Assembly: GCA_003157875.1 (NCBI GenBank)
Contig: PMKV01000089.1
Span: 1 to 40,756 of the forward strand
DNA: 40,756 nt
Source of the DNA: Chloroflexota bacterium
GTDB taxonomy: Bacteria; Chloroflexota; Limnocylindria; Limnocylindrales; CSP1-4
Direction of reading: 5' to 3'
Shown: positions 8,053-13,966 of the stretch, piece after piece
Numbering within the stretch: position 1 is the stretch's first letter
Layout: each line of letters starts with the position of its first letter
Program-made: the position numbers and the translations under genes
Notes under the pieces: model-generated
The model's input: only the letters and a program-made list of their open reading frames with translations
Databases searched by the model: none
What the model was told of the DNA's origin: nothing

Positions 8053-8748
8053 GGTCGGCGACGCGGCCGCGCCCTTCACCCAGAAGATGTTGATCAACGC
8101 GCCGGCCGTGGCCTTGTCCAGCCCGAAGCTGTAGGACTGGGTCGGATACGTCTTGGGCGTCGCGGTCAGGTCATTCGGATCGAGCGCGTTGCCTTCGGCG
8201 CGGCTGAGGAACCAGACGTACGCGACGGCATCGCCGCCTGTGAGGTACGGCCCAAGGTCGACGTCGAGTTCGTAGATCCGCTCGCCGTGGTTGCCCGGAG
8301 GGAGGGCCGTGTCGCGGCGCCCCATCGGCTGCCAGTTGACGTACGCGTCGGATGAGATCGAGCCGGGCGCCTGGGTCGTCACCTGGTTCAGATCGACGGC
8401 CGAGGGCAGGGCGCTGACGATGATGGCGTAGGCCTCGGCCATGTGGTCGAGCCCGGCCATGTCCTGATAGCGATCTGTGTAGCCGGCGTCGGAGAGTGCC
8501 GAAGTGCCACTGCCGAATGCGCCCCCGTCGGACGCAAATGCTGCGGGGTCGAAGCTCACCGCGGGCGCCTGGGCGGAGGCCGCGGAGCTGGGCTGGGCGT
8601 TCTGCCCGGTCGATTTGCTGCTGCCGCAAGCCGCGGCCACGCCCGCGAACAGAACCACACAGAGGCCGAGCCGGATCGCCCCACGGACCGGCGCACCGAA
8701 CCGCCAGCCTCGACTCCGGGCTGGACTGAACTCTGGGTAGTCGTTCAC
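8044..8748 (-). CDS. Lipoprotein of unknown function
   Basis: 234 aa, GTG start with AGGAG nine bases upstream. After an arginine-containing start comes a hydrophobic segment and a lipobox AAACG (cysteine near residue 41), then a Ser/Ala/Gln-rich linker, so it is exported and lipid-anchored. The mature domain has DRYQDMAGLDHMAEAYAIIV, VDLGPYLTGGDAVAYVWFLS and ends ALINIFWVKGAAASPTAS. No family was recognised. It converges on the PARG-like pair across a hairpin region. Composition matches its neighbours. Confidence 0.68.
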   Translation of the reverse strand: MNDYPEFSPARSRGWRFGAPVRGAIRLGLCVVLFAGVAAACGSSKSTGQNAQPSSAASAQAPAVSFDPAAFASDGGAFGSGTSALSDAGYTDRYQDMAGLDHMAEAYAIIVSALPSAVDLNQVTTQAPGSISSDAYVNWQPMGRRDTALPPGNHGERIYELDVDLGPYLTGGDAVAYVWFLSRAEGNALDPNDLTATPKTYPTQSYSFGLDKATAGALINIFWVKGAAASPTAS

Positions 8749-8955
8749 TTCTGCACGCTCCTTATTGGGGGCATTCGCGCCGGCACTCAGCTCGCTCGCG
8801 GGGCCTCTGGCGATCGCTCCCCGGCCGTATCCTGCGGGCGCGCCCTCCCCGTGTCCTCATCCATGTTGGGGATTTGACCGGGACTGCCGGGAGCGGCAGC
8901 TCTGCAACCCGGACTAGCGTCACCGATCCCGGCGACTCCGCGATTCGGGCCAGCT

Positions 8956-9402
8956 TCACGGACCCCGGCGATGCTTCGAATCTGGGCCCGGCGACGCTGT
9001 CGGCGCCGAGGCTGCCTTTCTCGTGACTGGGCGCGCGAGCGAGCGGTCGCCGCTTCGGCCCGACAGTCCGCCGCCGGCAGGCATGCGCCGCCGAGCCGGG
9101 ATGCCGGCGGCCGATTCGGCGAACTCGACCAGAAAGTCGCCGGTCGTGATCACGTATCGACCGTGGTCTGGAGCGTTACAGACGAGGCTGAGCCCGATCG
9201 GATCGACGCCGCGGCGTATCTCAGCCAGGGCGGCCAGCAGAGGCGCTTCGCTCGTGGCCGAGTCCTCGCCGATCCGCCGGCCATCATCTCGCTCCAGCCA
9301 GTACAGGGTTGCCCCGACGATGGAGACAATGGAAGGTCGGTCGAGCTTCTCATGGAAGGCGCGAATGCGCTCTTCGTCAGAACGAGCCGGTTTCGTACGC
9401 AT
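8956..9402 (-). CDS. Unknown partner gene overlapping BrnT-like toxin 2
   Basis: 148 aa, starting MRTKPARSDEERIRAFHEKL; its ATG lies inside the toxin gene (overlap 9377-9402, 26 bases), the same arrangement as at 5470-5492. The body DRPSIVSIVGATLYWLERDD and GRYVITTGDFLVEFAESA looks like a small alpha/beta protein. No BrnA-type ribbon-helix-helix is seen, and the body is not similar to the partner of toxin 1. The last 45 residues (Arg, Pro, Ser, Gly rich) may be unstructured read-through. Position suggests an antitoxin; not shown. Confidence 0.58.
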   Translation of the reverse strand: MRTKPARSDEERIRAFHEKLDRPSIVSIVGATLYWLERDDGRRIGEDSATSEAPLLAALAEIRRGVDPIGLSLVCNAPDHGRYVITTGDFLVEFAESAAGIPARRRMPAGGGLSGRSGDRSLARPVTRKAASAPTASPGPDSKHRRGP

Positions 9403-9661
9403 GTCGTTCGCGCTTCGTGGCGCGCCGTGCGGAGATGATGCGGATGATACCTTCGACCGTCTCCGCGGTCACCACCGCAAGGAGTCGGTCGCGAGTACTG
9501 TAGCCAATCGTCAAGACGCGCTCCTCCATGTCAGCATGGTCGATGTCTAGACGCGAGATCCGGCTGGGATCCCTCAGGGCGGACGTGGCCTCCTCGAAGC
9601 TGACACTGTGCTTCGCGCGATTGACCGCCTCCTTCCACTCATCCCAGTCGAACTGCTCCAC
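9377..9661 (-). CDS. brnT: BrnT-like toxin 2
   Basis: 94 aa, GTG start. FDWDEWKEAVNRAKHSVSFE then EATSALRDP, TIGYSTRDRLLAVVTAE and the C-terminal IIRIISARRATKRERHAYE match the BrnT pattern closely, more so than copy 1. BrnT proteins are ribonuclease toxins of type II modules. The GTG at 9661 lies seven bases after TACCGT in the shared leader, so the message may be leaderless. The downstream gene overlaps it and is not BrnA. The HsdM, ung and NERD remnants lie just upstream, which suits a plastic defence-type locus. Confidence 0.85.
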   Translation of the reverse strand: MEQFDWDEWKEAVNRAKHSVSFEEATSALRDPSRISRLDIDHADMEERVLTIGYSTRDRLLAVVTAETVEGIIRIISARRATKRERHAYETGSF

Positions 9662-9668
9662 GCCGCGG

Positions 9669-9707
9669 ACGGTAGCGAGCGGCGCTTATCTCGCCCTTAC
9701 CCGGCGC
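9669..9707 (-). promoter_or_regulatory. Conserved 39-bp toxin leader, copy 2 (promoter/operator)
   Basis: About 34 of 39 positions equal 5755-5793. On the minus strand it reads AGCGCCGGGTAAGGGCG, then ATAAGCGCCGCTCGC, then TACCGT, giving a direct repeat AGCGCC and a -10-like TACCGT seven bases before the GTG of toxin 2. The stretch conserved between the two modules ends at the toxin start, as expected for a shared operator. Confidence 0.6.
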
Positions 9708-9812
9708 TATCCTCACCAATCCGCTATTCGCGAGGGGCGGCCCGCAGTAACCTGACGGCAGCGCGCCCCGAGACCGCAGGGCGACGAAGCCGAAGGACTG
9801 GGGGTGAACTGA

Positions 9813-9932
9813 GTGAGTCCTCGCGGAGCCAGGGGAGCAGGCGCAACCGGGCGTGCGACGCGCCAGGGCGCCGCCGCCAACGACCCCGCGGCCAGCGCCA
9901 CGACCGGCCTCGAGGCCAAGCTCTGGGCCTAG
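9813..9932 (+). pseudogene. hsdM: Remnant of type I restriction methylase HsdM (N-terminus only)
   Basis: A 39-codon frame, GTG start with GGGGTGAACTGA before it, ends TTGLEAKLWA then TAG. GLEAKLWA is the usual opening of type I restriction HsdM subunits, where it is followed by AADALRG and the methylase domain; here a stop follows at once, and no methylase sequence is found after it. The preceding Ala/Gly/Arg-rich tail also fits actinobacterial or chloroflexal HsdM starts. I read it as the surviving 5' end of a deleted gene. The match is only about ten residues, so a chance likeness cannot be excluded. A perfect hairpin CCGCGA-ATA-TCGCGG (9935-9949) follows. Confidence 0.5.
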
Positions 9933-10000
9933 ACCCGCGAATATCGCGGTGGCACATTGAGAAGAACTGCTGAGTTGAGGTCAACCGGGAGGCGAGTTCG

Positions 10001-10327
10001 ATGATCGAGTCGATTGGGGGCGGATGGGGCAGAGCGCTTTGCGAACGTATCGCTGCGAAGCAGCTCGCGGCGCTTGAGGGCTACCTGGCGGATGCCTGGT
10101 CGCGCAAGGAATCACCGGTTTACCCTCGCAGATCGCAGGTGTTCAGAGCGTTTGAGAAGACTCCCCTCGGGGATGTACGCGCCGTCGTGCTTGGCCAGGA
10201 TCCCTACCCGACGGAGGGTCAGGCATGCGGCCTCGCCTTCTCCGTGCCGATCGTCTTGCCGCCGGGTACTCGCAGGCCGCTATCTCTCGGGCGCATCCTG
10301 ACTGAGCTGGGGATCCTTCGATCGTGA
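10001..10327 (+). pseudogene. ung: Truncated uracil-DNA glycosylase (N-terminal half)
   Basis: 108 codons. VYPRRSQVFRAFEKTPLGDV then AVVLGQDPYPTEGQACGLAF match family 1 uracil-DNA glycosylase, including the catalytic Asp of GQDPY. Normal proteins have about 220 aa; homology stops at LSLGRILTEL (family: PSLRNIFKEL) near 10305, after which come a few unrelated residues and a stop. The second half with the conserved HPSPLS block is absent from all frames. The ATG and its GGGAGG site, eight bases upstream, are intact, so a short protein could be made but could not work. The break is at the same place where the convergent NERD gene loses its homology. Confidence 0.75.
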
Positions 10328-10920
10328 ATGGCGCGAAAGCCCTCGGGCTCGAGCCTTGCCAGGACTCGGCCGATGGCTTCCTCGCCTTCGGCGCCGGTTC
10401 TCCAGGCGGTCGTGTGCGAGGGCAGCACGAGAGCGCCGATGACCGTGGCCAGGATGGGGCAGATCGCGAAGAGCCACAGCATCCGGAACGTCGGCCCGAT
10501 CGGCCCGGCCGGCACGGGCCCGACCTGACTCATGAGCACGCAGAACCCGATCCCGGCGGCCCCCAGGGCGAGGATGTAGGGAGCAGCCTTCCGCCGGACC
10601 GTTCGATTGGCTTTGGCGCGGCGATTGAATTCTGCCCGAGCCGAGGCGCCAGCATCCGACACGACTGCATCCGACACCATCGGCCTTGCTTCTTGCGCGG
10701 GTTCGTCGATCGGCATCGACTCGATAGGGTCGGTTGGCGTTCGTTCGATCGGGCCGGTCGTGGTCGTCGCAAGGGGGGAGCTATCCACGGCCTGCCTGAT
10801 TCCGCGACAGGTCGGGAAGCCGGAGCAGCCCCAGAAAGGCGCCCCGTCGCTCTTCCGGTTGCGCAGGACCATTGCGGCGCCGCACTTCGGACAGATCGGA
10901 ACGGCGGTCGAGTCGGCCAT
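10219..10920 (-). pseudogene. Zinc-finger/NERD-domain membrane protein with truncated NERD domain
   Basis: 233 codons, ATG at 10920. Residues about 9-45 (ICPKCGAAMVLRNRKSDGAP then FWGCSGFPTCRG) form a topoisomerase-type C4 zinc finger with four cysteines. Two hydrophobic segments follow (AAPYILALGAAGIGFCVLMS; MLWLFAICPILATVIGALVL). Then AWRTGAEGEEAIGRVLARL and FRAIHDRRIPSS begin a NERD (nuclease-related) domain. After RIPSS the domain should continue with the IDH-containing core, but the remaining 32 residues are unrelated and are the reverse-strand reading of ung. So the catalytic core is missing. It may be an expressed but broken DNA-processing protein. The gene overlaps ung by 109 bases. 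Confidence 0.72.
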
Positions 10921-11061
10921 CCATTCACCCCCAAAAGGATCATGGCTGATGCTCCCATCCTAACCCTCTGGTATCCCCTCGGTCGGCTGGGCCGAACCTG
11001 AGCCGCCATCCAGCCGATACCCCTAATGCAGGCAACTGTGTGTCGTGACCGGGAGGGTGAA

Positions 11062-12273
11062 ATGAAGCGCCAGGGGCGGGTTCTGGCAGCGGCGGTGTTC
11101 GTCGCCGGCGGTCTGAGTGTCGGCCTGGTCTCTTCGGCGGCGGCCAGACCACCCGCCGACCCGCCGACACTGACCACGGTGTTCGGCTCGGCGACCGTCC
11201 GCGCCGGTTTCACGGTTTCGCTGACCTTCACGATCCAGAACGCGCCGACGAGCTCGGTTCCACTGACGGGCGTCAACCTCGCCGACTCGCTCCCGGCCGG
11301 GCTCAAAGTCCTGAGCGGAACCTCCGCGGCTTGCCATGGGACCCTGACCACCACAAAGCCATCGGGCATCGCGCTGACGGGCGCCTCGATCGCGCTGGGC
11401 GGGAGCTGCTCGTTCTCCGTCACGATCTATGGCGTCACGCCGGGGGTCGATACCAATACGACGGGCCAGGTCTTCTCTAGCGAGGCCTCGCCGAGCTCCG
11501 CGGCCAACGCCACGGTGGAGGTATGGGTTCCGCCGACGGCGACTCTGTCCTTCAGCGTCCCCAGCATTCAGGTCGGTGGCACCGCGTCGCTGACATCCAA
11601 CATCGCCAATCCGGCCGGCAATGTGGTGGCGTTCTGGAACGTCAGCGTCACGTATGTTCTGCCGGCGGGGTTGACCCCGGGCGCGATGATCAACACCTGT
11701 GGTGTGCGAATGGTCTCCACCCCGACGGGCTACGCGCTCCAGGGCGTCGCCCTATCCGTCGGCGGCACATGCGCCGTCTCGATGACGGTTCAAGGCACCA
11801 CGCCGGGCGTGCAAACCGCCACGGCCACGATCCAGATGGCCGGTGACGGCTGGGATGGCAACGTCGCGACCGCGGTTCTCGAGGTCACGTCACCGCTGCC
11901 GCTAACTCCAACCCGGACTCCCATGCCGACTACTGCTCCTACCGCGCATGCACCGTCCGGCGGGACCGCCACTAGGACTCCGATCGACTCGACGACTCCA
12001 GCCGTCCCAGTGGTCTCCTCCCCGGCCGTGAGTCCGAGCCAGACGGCCGGCGGGGGAAACGCCACATCCGGGTCGCCCGGCATTGCGGGAATCCCCGGTG
12101 CCCCCGGTGGCTCGGCCACGGGTTCGTCGGCCGATCCGGCAGGATCTGCCTCCGCGCTTCTCCTTGCCGGTGGCGGCATAGTGGCCGTCGGCCTTCTGGC
12201 GTGTCTCGCGACCTTCTTCGCAGTCATCGCGCCCCGTCGACGCCGATCCAGGACTGATCCGAAAGCTCTTTGA
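11062..12273 (+). CDS. Secreted surface protein with DUF11-like repeats and C-terminal membrane anchor
   Basis: 403 aa. ATG at 11062 chosen over 11026 because GGGAGG lies five bases before it. A Sec signal (MKRQGRVLAAAVFVAGG, cleavage after AAA near residue 33) is followed by two related repeats of about 110 residues, each with a SLPAGLK or VLPAGLTPGA turn, a GGSC/GGTC core and paired cysteines, as in DUF11/Ig-like adhesin repeats. Then come a Pro/Thr/Ser linker of about 85 residues, a membrane segment (ALLLAGGGIVAVGLLACLAT) and a basic RRRRSR tail. This is a cell-wall-spanning layout without LPXTG, typical of monoderm surface proteins. Likely role is structure or adhesion; ligand unknown. 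Confidence 0.72.
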   Translation: MKRQGRVLAAAVFVAGGLSVGLVSSAAARPPADPPTLTTVFGSATVRAGFTVSLTFTIQNAPTSSVPLTGVNLADSLPAGLKVLSGTSAACHGTLTTTKPSGIALTGASIALGGSCSFSVTIYGVTPGVDTNTTGQVFSSEASPSSAANATVEVWVPPTATLSFSVPSIQVGGTASLTSNIANPAGNVVAFWNVSVTYVLPAGLTPGAMINTCGVRMVSTPTGYALQGVALSVGGTCAVSMTVQGTTPGVQTATATIQMAGDGWDGNVATAVLEVTSPLPLTPTRTPMPTTAPTAHAPSGGTATRTPIDSTTPAVPVVSSPAVSPSQTAGGGNATSGSPGIAGIPGAPGGSATGSSADPAGSASALLLAGGGIVAVGLLACLATFFAVIAPRRRRSRTDPKAL

Positions 12274-12329
12274 GGCTGGCCTCCCGAGCGGTCACGCAAT
12301 CGCAGACCGGTAGACGGGATCCGCGCTAG

Positions 12330-13004
12330 TCACCTGGCAAGCAGCTTCGCCTTCTGGGCGGCGAACTCGGCATCGGTCAGGATCCCCCTGTCCCTCAGGG
12401 CGGCGAGCTTGGCCAACTCGTCGGCCACGTCCGGTTCCGCCGATGCGGTTTGCGAAGCCCTGAGCCGGGTCGTTAGCCTCTCCACGTTTTCCAGAGCCGC
12501 GTCGACATCGTCGCTCGACTCCGCTGGGCGACCTTCCCGGGCCGAGTGCGTTCTCTCGCTGTACTGCTTGTTGTATGCGTCGGGATCGATCGTCACGCGC
12601 TTGTGGTTGAACCTGGCGACTCGCACCGGAACCGTCTCCCCCTCGGAGAGACTGGCGCATATGTACAGCATCGTCTTGTAGGGAGGCCAACCCGGGACGG
12701 TCACTTCCAGGCCGTACTTCCATACGAACGGCGCCTGCCAGTCAAACTCGCCTTCCTGCACCACCGTATTCGTCTGATCTGCCGACAAGACAACGGCGGT
12801 GCCGGGCACACCATTCCTGGCGAGGCGCTTGTCGCCGCCACGGATCACCGCCATCGAGAGGTACATCGCGTACCCGAACGCCGCCCAGGTCACGACCTGC
12901 TCGGCAGCGAGCCCCAGCACACCGCCGAGCATCGCCGGCAGCATCAGGATCATGCCGGCAACGAAGATAACCCAGCACCACATTGACATCTGCCACGCGT
13001 TCAT
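12330..13004 (-). CDS. Membrane protein with C-terminal SHOCT domain
   Basis: 224 aa, ATG with AGGAGG six bases upstream. Two N-terminal membrane segments (WVIFVAGMILMLPAMLGGVL; VVTWAAFGYAMYLSMAVI) are followed by a soluble beta-rich part with WKYGLEVTVPGWPPYKTMLY, a charged helical linker, and the SHOCT motif LAKLAALRDRGILTDAEFAA at the C-terminus. SHOCT segments mediate oligomerisation of small membrane or shock-related proteins. Function otherwise unknown. Convergent with the surface protein. Confidence 0.72.
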   Translation of the reverse strand: MNAWQMSMWCWVIFVAGMILMLPAMLGGVLGLAAEQVVTWAAFGYAMYLSMAVIRGGDKRLARNGVPGTAVVLSADQTNTVVQEGEFDWQAPFVWKYGLEVTVPGWPPYKTMLYICASLSEGETVPVRVARFNHKRVTIDPDAYNKQYSERTHSAREGRPAESSDDVDAALENVERLTTRLRASQTASAEPDVADELAKLAALRDRGILTDAEFAAQKAKLLAR

Positions 13005-13062
13005 CTCAGCCCTCCTGCCGGCGTCGTCACCGCAAAGAACGATCCTAGCCGTGGCAAGCCGC

Positions 13063-13455
13063 CTACGCCTCGAGTTCGAAGCCTTCCGTGGCGAAGTCGG
13101 AGTCCATTGCCCAGGCTCGTCTGATCTCGCGCTGACGCATGAACTCGAAGCTGGTCCGGTCGACCAGTGATACGGCCGAGCCGGTTGTGGCGCGGAAGGC
13201 TGCCAGGGCGCGGGAGCGCAGCGAGGCGTCGACGTCGGTGATCTCGATTGCCGGCAGGACCTCGTCGATCAGTCGGGCAGCAGCGTCGGCGCCGAGGCGG
13301 CGACGGACGAGCGAGACGAGCTCCACGACAATGTTGCTGTGTGTTACCAGCTCCTCGCCTAGCAGTCGTTCGGTGGCGTGGAGCGCGCGCTCGTGGTTCG
13401 AGTCGCCGGCGTCGAGGAGCGCATAGACCGCGCTGGTGTCCACGAAAACGATCAC
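13063..13455 (-). CDS. vapC: VapC-type PIN-domain toxin (module 1)
   Basis: 130 aa PIN ribonuclease. Acidic site residues are visible: D6 in FVDTSAVYALLD, E45 in VVELVSL, D99 in SLVDRTSFEFM, and D118/D120 in AMDSDF. Full family length. It overlaps the antitoxin gene by four bases (13452-13455), so translation is coupled. It should cleave RNA, often tRNA, when the antitoxin is lost. Ends FELEA-stop. Confidence 0.88.
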   Translation of the reverse strand: MIVFVDTSAVYALLDAGDSNHERALHATERLLGEELVTHSNIVVELVSLVRRRLGADAAARLIDEVLPAIEITDVDASLRSRALAAFRATTGSAVSLVDRTSFEFMRQREIRRAWAMDSDFATEGFELEA

Positions 13456-13706
13456 CAGCGGGTCTCTTCGCCCAGGATCTCGTCGTGGCGCTCCGAGGTG
13501 TCGGACAGCCCGGATGAGAATGCGCCCGCCAGGCCGAAAGCACGTCGCTGCCGGGTCAATCGATCGGAGCCTCCGTCCGTCACGGTGGCGTCGACGGCGT
13601 CGCGGATGATTGCCGCAATGGAGGTATGCCGCCGCCGGGCCTCGCGTCGAAGGCGATCCATCTGCGCTTGGGTCAGCGATATCTGGGTTCGTATCATGGT
13701 TGACAT
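13452..13706 (-). CDS. vapB: VapB-type ribbon-helix-helix antitoxin (module 1)
   Basis: 84 aa. MIRTQISLTQAQMDRLRREA then RRRHTSIAAIIRDAVDA is a ribbon-helix-helix DNA-binding domain; the C-terminal part (FSSGLSDTSERHDEILGEE) would wrap the toxin. ATG at 13706 or 13697 is possible; I use the first. There is no strong ribosome site, and the start lies inside a perfect inverted repeat, so start and operator overlap. Represses its own operon by family rule. Confidence 0.82.
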   Translation of the reverse strand: MSTMIRTQISLTQAQMDRLRREARRRHTSIAAIIRDAVDATVTDGGSDRLTRQRRAFGLAGAFSSGLSDTSERHDEILGEETRW

Positions 13707-13725
13707 GATATCAGTCCAGATCTGG
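13692..13725 (-). promoter_or_regulatory. Operator palindromes of vapBC module 1
   Basis: TATCATG-GTTGA-CATGATA (13692-13710) is a perfect inverted repeat with 7-bp arms that covers both possible start codons of the antitoxin. Six bases upstream is a second perfect palindrome, CCAGATCTGG (13716-13725). Two sites in helical register suit binding of two ribbon-helix-helix dimers. Function is inferred from position. Confidence 0.6.
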
Positions 13726-13966
13726 GTGATGTAAGACGATCCTATTCTGGGCGAATGCATGATGCCCGCGTCGCCTTCTCTGACGCTTATCTGGCTCTGC
13801 ACCCGAGGTCCCAGGAGAGGCAATCACGCGGGGAGGAGCCCACGACGCACATCACGCCTGGATTCGTTGCCATTTCTGTTGATCTACGGCAACAGTTACC
13901 GCCAGCTAGGGCCGATCCCTTAATGGAACCCGCTTCTCGTGGGCCGACAGCACCGGAGGGCCAAGC

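Noticed and set aside
8762-8959. 65-codon minus-strand frame between the lipoprotein and toxin partner 2
   Set aside because: Arg/Pro-rich, no ribosome site, no likeness to any family.
13739-13966. Possible c-di-GMP riboswitch before the GT2 gene
   Set aside because: The AGGGCAAA and GGTTACC features of GEMM riboswitches are not present in order.
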